Source of the DNA: Myxococcota bacterium
Lineage (GTDB): Bacteria > Myxococcota_A > UBA9160 > SMWR01
Assembly (NCBI GenBank): GCA_039030075.1
Contig: JBCCEW010000036.1
Location: forward strand, 1 to 49,080
Reading direction: 5' to 3'
DNA length: 49,080 bases
In this document: piece by piece, positions 1 through 7,775 of the stretch
Numbering within the stretch: the stretch's first letter is position 1
How the letters are laid out: each line of letters begins with the position of its first letter
Made by a program: the position numbers and the translations under genes
Notes under the pieces: generated by a model
Seen by the model: only the letters and a program-made list of their open reading frames with translations
Told to the model about the DNA's origin: nothing
Database searches by the model: none

Positions 1-642
1 CTCGGCGCGCCGCACGCGGCGACTCGAGATCCGCCAACTCACAGCACAGCCCAGCAGGCCGAGAACCAGACCGAGGATGATCCGCAGATCGCCGAAGTGG
101 AACCAAGGATCGGCGGGAAAGGCGATCGCCCGCTCGATCGCGGCCACCTTGAAGACGTGGACCTGCGACATTCGCGGGTTCGTCGCGAAGTCCATGAAGT
201 CACGGCGGCTGCGGTATCGAATGGATACGGTGTCCCCCCACTCGCGCAAGTCGCCAGCGTTCAGTAGATCCATCGTGCCGCCTGCCGCGAGCCCGAACTG
301 GACCGGGTGGGACGCCCTGGAGATGAGGGCGGGGGCGACGTAGTCGAGATAGTGGGCGAGGACCTCTTCGGTGGACTGCCCAGGCTCGACGTCCTCGACG
401 AGGAGCGGCTCATCGTACGCTTTGCCGATGTTGAGCATGATGAAGTCGTCGCCCGTGTCCTCTTCCATGAAGCGACGCATCGTCTCGACCAGAACCGGGT
501 CCGGCGGCTCCAGCTTCTCGGCGGCACGCAAGTACGCCTCGATCTCGTCGTCCCTCAGTGGTCCGTCGAATGACGTGTACCAGCCGAAGAACGCGAACCA
601 GATCGTCACAAGAACAAGCCAGGTCCAACGGGTCGCGGTCAT
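1..642 (-). CDS. Hypothetical two-helix membrane protein (partial, C-terminus off the left edge)
   Basis: The frame is open for 214 codons from an ATG at 642 to the window edge, so the stop lies outside. A GGGAGAGGTGG ribosome site sits just upstream of the ATG. Residues about 6-22 (rich in W, L, V, F) form one membrane helix or signal anchor. Residues about 186-203 form a second helix, followed by an Arg-rich tail. The roughly 160 residues between them are acidic and amphipathic and would lie on one side of the membrane, probably the periplasm. I do not recognise the family. Codon use is like its neighbours. No partner gene is visible because its downstream side is off the window. Confidence 0.72.
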   Translation of the reverse strand, partial: MTATRWTWLVLVTIWFAFFGWYTSFDGPLRDDEIEAYLRAAEKLEPPDPVLVETMRRFMEEDTGDDFIMLNIGKAYDEPLLVEDVEPGQSTEEVLAHYLDYVAPALISRASHPVQFGLAAGGTMDLLNAGDLREWGDTVSIRYRSRRDFMDFATNPRMSQVHVFKVAAIERAIAFPADPWFHFGDLRIILGLVLGLLGCAVSWRISSRRVRRAE

Positions 643-981
643 GCCACCTCTCCCGCCTGCGCGTCGGGCAGGCGACGGCAGAAAGCGCTCGAGCTCGACC
701 AGCTTCGAGCCTTGCCTTCCGATGCCGGCACCCGGGTATAATGGCAGTCCCTATGCCATAAGTCGAGGGAGCTTCCCATCTCCTCGCCGTTTTCGCTCTC
801 CTCTTTGGTAGGACCGCGCGTCGCCGAACCCCTCTTCGGACATGGCACCGATCATTCCCTACCTCGTCGCGGTAAGTCCGGCGTGAGAACTACGGACCAG
901 GGAGCCGTCAATTCTGTCGCTCGCTTGGGCCTTTGGTTGTAGAGAGGCCATCTCGCGGGAAGGAAATCCGACCGGCGCCGG

Positions 982-1088
982 GTTCCGTGGGACAACTGTG
1001 GGACAAAGGCCTACTCCGTGGACTTCCTTTGTTTCGCGAATTTGCGCTTCTTGGTCCCGGGTTCGATTCCCGCTGCCTCCACCAGTTT
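982..1088 (+). repeat. tmRNA/tRNA 3'-end-like repeat, copy 1
   Basis: Positions 1060-1084 read like the T-arm and acceptor end of a tRNA or tmRNA: GGTTCGATTCCCGC followed by TGCCTCCACCA with an encoded CCA, then a T run. No matching 5' acceptor strand (GGRGGCA) or cloverleaf lies in the preceding 80 bases, so this is a 3' fragment and not a working RNA gene. The whole 107-base block matches 5063-5219, with long shared words such as CCTACTC, GTTTCGC, TTGCGCTTCT and GCCTCCACCAGTTT. A 3' fragment of ssrA is what integrative elements leave at attachment sites; that origin is inference. Confidence 0.6.
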
Positions 1089-1153
1089 TTTCGGCTCCGC
1101 ATCCGCTTCGCGGATGCTGCGCGCCGAGCGGGCGCTGGCGGTGGCGCGCGGAA

Positions 1154-1203
1154 GCCCGAGGTGGCGCAGGCGTGGGAGCGGCTTGCTCGGTTGGGGTCGG
1201 TCG
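1154..1203 (+). repeat. Second dispersed repeat, copy A
   Basis: About 50 bases (GCCCGAGGTGGCGCAGG... GCGGCTTGCTCGGTTGGGG...TCGGTC) match 8357-8405 with only a handful of substitutions. Both copies lie outside genes in GC-rich spacers. It begins about 65 bases after the tmRNA-like repeat. Function unknown; it may be a mobile-element relic or a dispersed intergenic repeat. Confidence 0.55.
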
Positions 1204-1283
1204 TCGCGGCGCTGCCGCGCCAGCTCTCGAGCCGGGCGCGTCGGGGACGCTCGCCTGAGAGCAGGATGGACGGACGCTGAGCC

Positions 1284-1853
1284 CTACTCGGCGGGGGGTG
1301 CGCCCAGCTTGGGAGGCGCCGCGCGTTGCTCTTCCTCACCGCCTGTGTGTTTGCCGATGGTCCAACCGAGATCCGCGAGGTTCAGCTGCGCCCAATCGCG
1401 CGACTCGGTGTCGGTGACCGTCGCGAGTGTGTCGTTGTAGCGGTTCATGAAGCCGCCCAGCGCGATCACGCCAATCAGTGTCCGCGCTTCCGCATCCGAG
1501 AAGTGCTTGCGCACGTCCGCGTGGTGCCCGGGGGTCACCGCGCTGGGAGAGACCCCGGCGGCGAGACCGAGTCGGAGCGCCGCTCGCTCCCGATCGTCGA
1601 AGAGATCGGAGGTCTCGAATTCCCAGAGCGCCTGGATCTTCTCGAGCGGTACCCCCATCTGGTCGAGCCCGTAGGCGCCATGCGCCTGACAGTGTCGACA
1701 GCCCGAGGCGAGGCTGGAGATCGTGAAAGTCATCAGATTGAGCGCCGGCCCGGGTGGGCTGGCCGCGATCATCACCTGAAGCTCCTTCAGCTTGTCGTAC
1801 ATCGCGGGCCAGCTGGGAAGATCCCAGTTCTGTCGGTCCTGGTAGTCGGTCAT
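1284..1853 (-). CDS. AhpD-like/carboxymuconolactone decarboxylase-family protein
   Basis: A 189-residue protein of the AhpD-like all-helical fold. The signature is Cys52-x-x-Cys55-x-x-His58 (GCRHCQAHG), which in AhpD and related peroxidase-type members forms a thiol relay that reduces peroxides or their partner peroxiredoxin. The start at 1853 is preferred over an in-frame codon at 1916 because GGAGG lies 8 bases before it and the longer N-terminus is low complexity. The C-terminus is a charged, Pro-rich tail. It is divergent from the TetR gene at 2021, with two palindromes between them, so it is a likely target of that regulator. The physiological substrate is not evident. Confidence 0.85.
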   Translation of the reverse strand: MTDYQDRQNWDLPSWPAMYDKLKELQVMIAASPPGPALNLMTFTISSLASGCRHCQAHGAYGLDQMGVPLEKIQALWEFETSDLFDDRERAALRLGLAAGVSPSAVTPGHHADVRKHFSDAEARTLIGVIALGGFMNRYNDTLATVTDTESRDWAQLNLADLGWTIGKHTGGEEEQRAAPPKLGAPPAE

Positions 1854-1964
1854 CGGCGGTTCCTCCGGTCGCGGGTCGCGACAAGGGCATTCCTGGTGCT
1901 CTCTCCTGCGCTGCAACCCGCCTCGAGACAGGTGAGCGCCATCGGGAGCATCTTCTCAAAAAAT

Positions 1965-1978
1965 TTGACTATAGTCAA
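1965..1978. promoter_or_regulatory. Perfect 14-bp palindrome, probable TetR operator
   Basis: TTGACTATAGTCAA is a perfect inverted repeat in an AT-rich island between divergent genes. Its half-site TGACT recurs at 1999-2010, centred 33 bp away (about three helical turns). Together they suit a TetR dimer acting on the gene at 2021 and the AhpD-like gene at 1853. Confidence 0.65.
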
Positions 1979-1998
1979 TTTTGGTATTGCACTATTTC

Positions 1999-2010
1999 TG
2001 ACTCTAGTCA
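1999..2010. promoter_or_regulatory. Second TGACT-AGTCA operator half-pair
   Basis: TGACTCTAGTCA pairs at 10 of 12 positions and repeats the half-site of the palindrome at 1965-1978. It ends 10 bases before the TetR start, consistent with autorepression. Confidence 0.55.
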
Positions 2011-2020
2011 TAATGGCGAT

Positions 2021-2653
2021 ATGGCCACGGAGAACACGAGCGAGCGGGGCATGTCGCGAGTCGAGCGCCGACGGGCTTCCACCCGGGCGCGGATCGTCGA
2101 GGCAGCCGAACGACTGATGCGGGACCGCGGGGTGGAGGCGGTGACCATCCAGGACATCACCGAGGCCGCCGACGTCGGGCACGGCACCTTCTACCTCCAC
2201 TTCAAGACGAAGGCCGACGTGCTGCAGCCGGTGATCGCGCACCTGTCGGAACAGGTGCACGCGCAGGTCGACCGAGCTGCGCGCGGGGCGGAGGATCCTG
2301 CGCTTCGCATGGCTTTGGGCTTTCGCATCTTGTTGCGAGCCATCAGCGAAGACCCGCTCTGGAGCTGGTACGCCCACTCGGGCAGGTCGTTCAGTGAGCT
2401 GATCGCGGGCATGGGGACGCCGCCTCTCGACGACGTGCGCCGCGGGCTGGAGAGCGGCCGATACGTTGTCGCCGATCTGTCCACCGCGTGGAGCTTCATC
2501 GACGGCGCCTTGATCGGAGTGATCACGTCGCTCGGCGCGGGCATGAACGTCGACACCGTCGCAGAAACCACCGTGGAGTTGGTTCTGCGGGCGCTTGGCA
2601 TCCCTGCAGACGAAGCGGCGCAGATCGCGCGCGAACCGTTGGAGCTTCACTAG
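2021..2653 (+). CDS. TetR/AcrR-family transcriptional regulator
   Basis: A 210-residue one-component repressor. The N-terminal helix-turn-helix occupies about residues 20-66 (TRARIVEAAERL... ITEAADVGHGTFYLHFKTK), with the typical Y-x-HF recognition end. The C-terminal ligand-binding half is divergent and gives no inducer. The frame is open far upstream, but the ATG at 2021 is chosen because it follows the AT-rich operator region; ATG 2051 is an alternative. It is divergent from the AhpD-like gene and precedes the flavin monooxygenase operon by 75 bases, so it probably senses that pathway's substrate. Confidence 0.9.
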   Translation: MATENTSERGMSRVERRRASTRARIVEAAERLMRDRGVEAVTIQDITEAADVGHGTFYLHFKTKADVLQPVIAHLSEQVHAQVDRAARGAEDPALRMALGFRILLRAISEDPLWSWYAHSGRSFSELIAGMGTPPLDDVRRGLESGRYVVADLSTAWSFIDGALIGVITSLGAGMNVDTVAETTVELVLRALGIPADEAAQIAREPLELH

Positions 2654-2728
2654 ACACCTGCGACCGAAGGGCTCGATCGCGGACCGACCCCTCAATCAAG
2701 ACAAGATGCGACCTCCAAGGAGACCCAC

Positions 2729-3904
2729 ATGTCGAACGCACCCCTCGAACCCGCCGCCCTGATCGAAGCTGCCGAGAAGCTCGTACCGCTCCTGCGCGAG
2801 AAGGCGCGGGCGGCCGAGGTCGCCCGTCGCCCGCTCGACGAGGTCATCGATGCGATTCGAGACAGCGGTCTCTTCTCCCTGATGGTTCCGCGGTGTTATG
2901 GCGGGCACGAAGCCGACGTCGACACCTTCTTCGAGGTCACGCTCGCGCTATCGCGTGCGGACGCTTCGATGGGCTGGCTCGTTGCGTTCTACCTGGAGCA
3001 TTCCTTCTGGTTCTGTGGCTTCCCCGACGAGTTCCAGAAGGAGCTCTTCGCCGATCGTGCCTACGTCCTTGCTCCCGCATCGCTCAACCTGACGGGTGGC
3101 TCCGCCAAGCAGGTCGAGGGTGGCTACCGCCTGAGCGGCCAGTGGCAGTGGGGAACGGGTGTCGTCCATGCGGACTGGATCATGGTGGGCGCGCTGATGA
3201 CCGACGATGAGGGCAACCTGAAACCCCTCTTCTTCGCGTTGCCTCGCGAAGAGGTGGAGACCATCGACACCTGGCATATGGCCGGCATGTGCTCGACCGG
3301 TTCCTATGACATCAAGATCGACGATGTGTTCGTGCCGAGTGCGCGTACGGTCGGGCTCTTCGATCTGACGGATGGCACGGCCACGAGTCGGCTCCACGAT
3401 GGGCCGCTCTACCGAACGCCGCTGATGCCCATCCTTGGGTTCGCGTCGGCGTTGTCCGCCCTCGGTGGTGCGCAGGGGGCGCTCGACGAGTACTGGACGC
3501 AAACCAAGGCCAAGATCGCCGCGAAACAGGCTCGCGCGGGCGGCGCCGTCAAGGACGAGGGCAAGCCCTCCGTCGTCGCCAGCGCAGCACTCGAGGTCGA
3601 GGCTGCCGAGCTCCTTTTGCGGGACGTGCTCCGCGACGTCATGGACCAGCGCAACACCGCCTCACGAGAAACGCGCAACAGCTGGCTCACCCGCATGGCC
3701 CACGCGGTCTTCATGTGCCGCAGCGCCGTTCAGGACATCGTTGCGGTGACGGGCGCGAGCGGGGGTCGACTGGACAGTCCGATCCAGCGCGCCCTGCGCG
3801 ACATCTCCATCGGCTCGAACCACGTGATCTTCGATCGCGAGGCCCGCTATGCCGACTATGGCCGCACGCACCTCGACCAACCGATCCAGACCCTGATGGT
3901 GTAG
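2729..3904 (+). CDS. Flavin-dependent monooxygenase, acyl-CoA dehydrogenase fold (HsaA/HpaH-like)
   Basis: A 391-residue protein with the acyl-CoA dehydrogenase fold: N-terminal helices, a central beta domain (about 120-210) and a C-terminal four-helix bundle. Sequence such as the GLFSLMVPRCYGG segment and the STGSYDIKIDDVFVP segment is typical of the oxygenase component of two-component flavin monooxygenases (HsaA, HpaH, DszC type). These use reduced flavin from a separate reductase to hydroxylate aromatic or steroid-derived phenols. A flavin reductase is encoded two genes downstream at 4483, which supports this reading over a true acyl-CoA dehydrogenase. AAGGAGA precedes the ATG. It is the first gene of a three-gene operon with gaps of 3 and -4 bases. 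Confidence 0.85.
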   Translation: MSNAPLEPAALIEAAEKLVPLLREKARAAEVARRPLDEVIDAIRDSGLFSLMVPRCYGGHEADVDTFFEVTLALSRADASMGWLVAFYLEHSFWFCGFPDEFQKELFADRAYVLAPASLNLTGGSAKQVEGGYRLSGQWQWGTGVVHADWIMVGALMTDDEGNLKPLFFALPREEVETIDTWHMAGMCSTGSYDIKIDDVFVPSARTVGLFDLTDGTATSRLHDGPLYRTPLMPILGFASALSALGGAQGALDEYWTQTKAKIAAKQARAGGAVKDEGKPSVVASAALEVEAAELLLRDVLRDVMDQRNTASRETRNSWLTRMAHAVFMCRSAVQDIVAVTGASGGRLDSPIQRALRDISIGSNHVIFDREARYADYGRTHLDQPIQTLMV

Positions 3905-3907
3905 TCG

Positions 3908-4486
3908 ATGACGACATCTCGCGTTCCTCTCCTGTCGAGCGAAGAAGCCAAGCGAGCCGCCGCTGAAGTCGAGCTCTTCGAACTCAAGGCGAACTTCTCG
4001 ATCTATCGCGTGCTGCTGCGTCAACCCCTGGTCGCGAAGCGACTCAGCGACCTGACCGATGTCCTCGTGGGAGCGTCGCACATCGATGCACGGCTTCGGG
4101 AACTGCTCATCATGCGCCTCGGTTGGGCGAATCGCGGCGTCTACGAGTGGTCGCAGCACTGGAAGATCGCACTGCTCCACGATGGCATCGAGAAGAGTGA
4201 CCTGCTCGCCATCCGGGACTGGGAAGTGCACGACCACTGGTCTCCGCGGGATCGCGCCGCCTTTCGCGCTACGGACGAAACGCTCGAGCACGGTGTCCTC
4301 TCGAAAGAGACCTGGAGCGAAGTGGCGCAGCATTTCCCGACTCATGAGGAACGGATCGAGCTCGTCACGATCATCTCCTGCTGGAAGATGCTCTCCGACA
4401 TCATGAAGACCCTCGAGGTGCCCCTCGACGAAGGCGTCGAGCCCTGGCTGCCGGACGGGCTCGAACCTCCGGGGCCGCAGCTGTGA
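3908..4486 (+). CDS. Carboxymuconolactone decarboxylase-family protein
   Basis: A 192-residue helical protein. It carries the CMD-family core with Glu80 and His84 (YEWSQHWKIA), the residues that line the active site in gamma-carboxymuconolactone decarboxylase. Unlike the AhpD-like gene at 1284 it lacks the Cys-x-x-Cys pair, so a peroxidase role is unlikely. It starts 3 bases after the monooxygenase stop and ends in a GTGA overlap with the flavin reductase, so all three are translated together. This points to a lyase or isomerase step on the hydroxylated product. The exact substrate is unknown. Confidence 0.82.
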   Translation: MTTSRVPLLSSEEAKRAAAEVELFELKANFSIYRVLLRQPLVAKRLSDLTDVLVGASHIDARLRELLIMRLGWANRGVYEWSQHWKIALLHDGIEKSDLLAIRDWEVHDHWSPRDRAAFRATDETLEHGVLSKETWSEVAQHFPTHEERIELVTIISCWKMLSDIMKTLEVPLDEGVEPWLPDGLEPPGPQL

Positions 4487-4986
4487 TCAGGGCCAGCACG
4501 CTCGAGCCGGTCGTGGATCCTGCGGCGCTGCGGCGCACGTTTGCGTGCTTTCCGAGTGGCGTCGCAGCGGTGTGCGCGATCGCGCCGCAGGGCCCGGTCG
4601 GGCTCCTGGTCAGCTCCTTCACTTCGGTTTCTCTGGAGCCGCCGCTGGCGTCGATCTGCATCATGAACGACTCGAGCCGCTGGTCGCAGTTGCGCAGTGC
4701 GGCGCGGCTGGGCCTGAGCTTCCTCGCCGATGGTCAGCAGCGGGTCTGCGAGCAGCTCTCGGCATCGCCGGAGCACGGGTTCGCTGGGCTGGAGATCAGC
4801 ACCACTTCGGAGGGTGCGGTGCTCCTGCGCGACGCGACGGCGTGGCTGGATTGCTCGCTTCACCAGGAGGTCGACGCCGGCGACCACACCCTCGTGCTGC
4901 TGCGGATCGAAGCGCTTCGCGCCCGTCCCGCACTGGCTCCGCTGGTCTTCCACAATTCGCAGTTCCATCGGCTGGCGTCCCTGTGA
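4483..4986 (+). CDS. Flavin reductase (HpaC/HsaB-like), reductase component of the monooxygenase
   Basis: A 167-residue FMN-binding split-barrel protein. The N-terminal pattern of an Arg-x-Thr-Phe-Ala opening, a G-V-A-A-V strand and an SSFTSVSLEPPLASICI flavin-binding segment is typical of the HpaC/HsaB/DIM6 NADH:flavin reductases. It would supply reduced flavin to the oxygenase encoded at 2729. It starts at a GTG that overlaps the previous stop (GTGA), which shows translational coupling. The order oxygenase, CMD protein, reductase forms one complete two-component monooxygenase module. Confidence 0.87.
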   Translation: MIRASTLEPVVDPAALRRTFACFPSGVAAVCAIAPQGPVGLLVSSFTSVSLEPPLASICIMNDSSRWSQLRSAARLGLSFLADGQQRVCEQLSASPEHGFAGLEISTTSEGAVLLRDATAWLDCSLHQEVDAGDHTLVLLRIEALRARPALAPLVFHNSQFHRLASL

Positions 4987-5062
4987 CCCAGCGCTGGCGC
5001 TCCGAGTTCCGAGGCGTACTGGCGATGGCGCTTCGCACGGGCGGCCCCGGCAGCGGCGGTGT

Positions 5063-5219
5063 GTTCCGCGGGACCACCCCGGGACAGACACCTACTCGGT
5101 AGACCTCTCTCGTTTCGCTGGGTTGCGCTTCTAGGGCGCGGGTTGCTCTTCCCGGCTCGGCCCAAGCTGGCGTCTTCGGCCTGCGGCCGAAGAACGATTC
5201 CTGCCGCCTCCACCAGTTT
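5063..5219 (+). repeat. tmRNA/tRNA 3'-end-like repeat, copy 2 (with a hairpin insertion)
   Basis: This block aligns with 982-1088 along its length and again ends in GATTCC-GC-GCCTCCACCAGTTT. Between the GGGTT of the T-arm and GATTCC it has an extra stretch of about 50 bases, including a perfect hairpin at 5173-5193 (TCTTCGGCC, loop TGC, GGCCGAAGA). The insertion destroys any T-arm, so it is not a functional RNA. The spacing and sequence suggest a degraded copy of an element that ended at an ssrA- or tRNA-type attachment site. Confidence 0.6.
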
Positions 5220-5272
5220 CTCGAGCAACCCCGCGAAATCAGCCCCACGGCTTGGAAGCGAGGGGCCTCCGT

Positions 5273-5692
5273 TCATCGTTGCGCGAGTGTCTGCTCCATC
5301 AATCTGATTCCGTATCGATACATGCTCTCCGCGGTCGCTACGGCCTCGGCCTCGCCGATCCCTTTCGGCTCGAACTCGCCTGACCAGCTGAGGCTGCAGC
5401 GGCCCTGGCCTAGTTCCTCTACTGCCATCGTCGCCCGATAGCTCACGAAGGGAAGGGTTGAACGGACGATGGAGTACGAATAGGTCCGGTGTCCCTCGGC
5501 TTCCAAGCGATCGACGACTTCGCGGCCGCCTGGAAGGGTGAGAGTTCGTAGGGCCCCGAGACCTTCGCCGTCGGACGTGCAGCTTCCCGCTCCAGGGCCG
5601 GCCCACTTCTCCATGTCTCCGAAATCGCCGATCAGCTCCCAGAGTGTGTCGGCGGAGACGCTGAACTCGTGCGTGATGCTTGCTTCGGCCAC
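5273..5692 (-). CDS. SRPBCC-family (polyketide cyclase/START-like) protein
   Basis: A 139-residue helix-grip protein. It opens with a typical SRPBCC strand (ASITHEFSVSADTLWELIGDFGDMEKW) and ends in the long amphipathic helix that closes the hydrophobic pocket. Such proteins bind or transform hydrophobic small molecules; the ligand cannot be read here. The GTG at 5692 is preferred because GAGGGGAG lies upstream; a TTG at 5743 would add 17 low-complexity residues. It is divergent from the TetR gene at 5811 with a short AT-rich spacer between. Confidence 0.8.
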   Translation of the reverse strand: MAEASITHEFSVSADTLWELIGDFGDMEKWAGPGAGSCTSDGEGLGALRTLTLPGGREVVDRLEAEGHRTYSYSIVRSTLPFVSYRATMAVEELGQGRCSLSWSGEFEPKGIGEAEAVATAESMYRYGIRLMEQTLAQR

Positions 5693-5747
5693 GGCGGACT
5701 CCCCTCGGTTCGGCGCAGCCGGGGAAGAGCCCGGCCCGGCCAATAGA

Positions 5748-5782
5748 TGAACATCGTTTTTTAATTAGATGAAGGGTGTTCA
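5748..5782. promoter_or_regulatory. Inverted repeat TGAACA-N23-TGTTCA between divergent genes
   Basis: An AT-rich spacer (TTTTTTAATTAGAT) is flanked by TGAACA (5748-5753) and TGTTCA (5777-5782). It lies between the SRPBCC gene and the TetR gene and could be the operator. The half-sites are short, so this is tentative. Confidence 0.4.
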
Positions 5783-5810
5783 CTTGTCAATGGCGCCCTA
5801 GAATCGCCCG

Positions 5811-6512
5811 ATGCCGAAGCCGCAGACACCCTCAGGGAAGCGCCGTTCGGAGAAGGAAAGGGCGTGGCAGCGCGCGCGTCAGCCTCACCAGAAGGCGGAG
5901 CGTCGCGAGGCCATCTTGGCGGCGGCCACGGAGCTGCTCGACGAAGCCGGAATCGATGGCGCGACACTTTCCGCCATCACGCGTCGAGCCGGGCTGTCCA
6001 AAGGCAACCTCTATCGATACTTCGAGAGCAGAGAAGCCGTATTGATGGCTCTCACCCTTGGTGAGGTCGAGAGGTGGTCTCGCGCGCTCGTGGAACGGCT
6101 CGAACCCATCGCCGATCCAGGAGACGTGGAGGCCGTTGCCGACGTGTTCTCACGAACGACGGCAGCGAACCCGCGCCTTTGCGTTCTCTTCTCGGCGCTT
6201 ACCTCTGTACTCGAGAGAAACGTGTCTGCGGAGGCGGTGATCGCATTCAAGCGCACGATTCCGCGGCTCCTGCTTGCTCCTTCAACCGCAGTACGCGACG
6301 CACTTCCTGGACTGAGCGCATCTCAAGCGCGTTCGTTCGTTCTGTATTTCGCGCTGTTCGTCGCGGGAACATGGCCTGCCGCCAATCCTGAGCCCGCGGT
6401 CGCGAAGTTGCTTTCGCGCAAGGGCTTCGAGTCACTCCGAGTCGACTTCGAGCGCACCAACTATGAGCATGCTCGCGCGCTGCTCGACGGACTGTTGGCC
6501 AGGCGCCGCTAA
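5811..6512 (+). CDS. TetR/AcrR-family transcriptional regulator
   Basis: A 233-residue regulator. An unusually basic 30-residue leader precedes the helix-turn-helix (about 31-78; AERREAILAAATELLDEAG and ITRRAGLSKGNLYRYFESRE). The C-terminal part resembles the TetR_C domain of regulators with long helices, including an FVLYFALFVAGTWPAANPEP segment. It is divergent from the SRPBCC gene and is the likely controller of that gene. The ligand is unknown. Confidence 0.9.
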   Translation: MPKPQTPSGKRRSEKERAWQRARQPHQKAERREAILAAATELLDEAGIDGATLSAITRRAGLSKGNLYRYFESREAVLMALTLGEVERWSRALVERLEPIADPGDVEAVADVFSRTTAANPRLCVLFSALTSVLERNVSAEAVIAFKRTIPRLLLAPSTAVRDALPGLSASQARSFVLYFALFVAGTWPAANPEPAVAKLLSRKGFESLRVDFERTNYEHARALLDGLLARRR

Positions 6513-6745
6513 GGGGACGGGAGGCTATCGCGAAGCGGCGTGTCCTTGGTCCGGCGCGAGGAAGGTAGAGACATCAGGCTTCGCCCCGAGGGTCGGGGGG
6601 CGAATCCCTCCCGGCGTGCCACTGAAGTCAAGTGGTCGGCGATTCGCGCATGCTGACCATCAGGTATCTGACGTGATCATCACGATCGAGAACCCACACG
6701 ATTGCCTACTGCCCGCTCATCTCTTGCCCCGCGTCGATTCGGCCT

Positions 6746-7255
6746 ATGATCAAGCGTCAACTCGTTCAATCGGTGTGTGAAGAAGTGACACAGATTCCGC
6801 TGAACCCGAACTTCAAGGAAGACCTCGAGGCCTTCGTGCTCCAGATGCCGATCGTCAGGTTCATTCAGCTGACGTTCGTGACGGTGAAGCACGGAATGGT
6901 AGAGATCTCGATTCCCTACCGAGACGAACTCTCGTTCACTGCGGGGTCATTTCAGGCGGGCCCGATCGGTATGTTGATGGACATCGCCGCCTGCGGCGCC
7001 GTCGGAACGACGCTCCCTGCTGGTTGGGCCTTCTCCACGATTGATTTCACGACCAAGATCGTTGCGCCTGCAACCGGCGAACGGTTTCTTGCGCGCGGGC
7101 ACGTGGTGTCCTCGGGCAAGACCGTGTCGGTCGGCGAAGCCGACGTATTCGCGGTGAGGGAGGGGCGAGAGACGTTGTGCGCGACGGGGTTGGTTACGAC
7201 CAGGAACTTCGAAGTGACTCCGTCCCCGACACCGCCAGACGCTCTGGGAACATGA
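6746..7255 (+). CDS. PaaI-like hotdog-fold thioesterase
   Basis: A 169-residue single hotdog domain. The pattern AGSFQAGPIGMLMDIAACGAVG matches the central helix of PaaI/YbgC-type acyl-CoA thioesterases, and FSTIDFTTKIVAPATGERFLARG matches the following strands. These enzymes hydrolyse aryl- or acyl-CoA and relieve trapped CoA in aromatic breakdown. The gene stands alone between TetR (6512) and a convergent gene at 7296. The acidic residue in the central helix that usually activates water is present (Asp in LMDIA). Confidence 0.82.
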   Translation: MIKRQLVQSVCEEVTQIPLNPNFKEDLEAFVLQMPIVRFIQLTFVTVKHGMVEISIPYRDELSFTAGSFQAGPIGMLMDIAACGAVGTTLPAGWAFSTIDFTTKIVAPATGERFLARGHVVSSGKTVSVGEADVFAVREGRETLCATGLVTTRNFEVTPSPTPPDALGT

Positions 7256-7295
7256 TCCGCCCAAAGCGGCATTGATGCTGGCGTGACTCAGGAGG

Positions 7296-7775
7296 TCACA
7301 ATTCTGCCTGCTTGAGAAGTTCATCCACCTCTTTCAGCCAAGCGGCGGGAAGAAACTCTCTCGCGGTTTCTATGTCGTAGTAATCGTTCCAGTAGGAGAT
7401 CTTTCCATCCGTGATCTTGTGGACGGTGGTGATCCCGATGGTCCCAACCTCTCCAGTTTCGAAGCGCCATTCTTCATCTCGCTCTGTCATGACGCAATGG
7501 TCTTGAGCCACAACGGTCTTCACATCCGCACGAACTCCGCTAACGCCAACCCATGCGAGTATGCCCAGTTTCTTCGCAATGCCTTCGGGTCCGATTGCGT
7601 CCCAAGCATGCTTCTTGGGTTCGTCTCGGTACAGCGCATCCGGTGTGAACAGGCTGCGAAGTGTTTCCATGTCGTGTCCAAGGGCTTCGAAGAAACACTC
7701 GATCAACGCGACATTCTCTCGTGCTAAGCCAGCAGCGCTCTCTTTGGCAATATCGAAGGGTGTCTTGTCGGTCAT
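7296..7775 (-). CDS. NTF2-like protein of the limonene-1,2-epoxide hydrolase type
   Basis: A 159-residue cone-shaped NTF2-like protein. The pattern ENVALIECFFEALGHDMETLRSLFTPDALYRDEP, followed by a charged Asp/Arg/Asp strand set (VRADVKTVVAQ, VMTERDEEW, TVHKITDGKISYWNDYYD), resembles limonene-1,2-epoxide hydrolase and SnoaL-like enzymes, which use an Asp-Arg-Asp centre. It could hydrate an epoxide produced by one of the nearby oxygenases. That link is inference. It stands alone on the minus strand. Confidence 0.75.
   Translation of the reverse strand: MTDKTPFDIAKESAAGLARENVALIECFFEALGHDMETLRSLFTPDALYRDEPKKHAWDAIGPEGIAKKLGILAWVGVSGVRADVKTVVAQDHCVMTERDEEWRFETGEVGTIGITTVHKITDGKISYWNDYYDIETAREFLPAAWLKEVDELLKQAEL

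Larger units (their letters stand above)
643..1283. other. Non-coding stretch of 641 bases containing repeat copies
   Basis: I find no convincing gene in either strand here. The open frames lack ribosome sites and have low-complexity Arg/Ser-rich translations typical of antisense GC-rich DNA. It holds the tmRNA/tRNA-end-like repeat (982-1088) and one copy of a second repeat (1154-1203). A TATAAT hexamer occurs at 737-742 with TTGCCT at 712-717, but the 19-base spacer is poor and nothing obvious lies downstream. Confidence 0.6.

Noticed and set aside
712-742. TTGCCT-N19-TATAAT promoter-like pair
   Set aside because: Spacer too long and no gene or structured RNA begins downstream on that strand.
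6570-6625. tRNA-like words (GGCGAATCCCTCCCGGCG-TGCCA) in the spacer after the second TetR gene
   Set aside because: The T-arm and acceptor are weak, there is no cloverleaf upstream, and the spacer does not match the two repeats at 982 and 5063.
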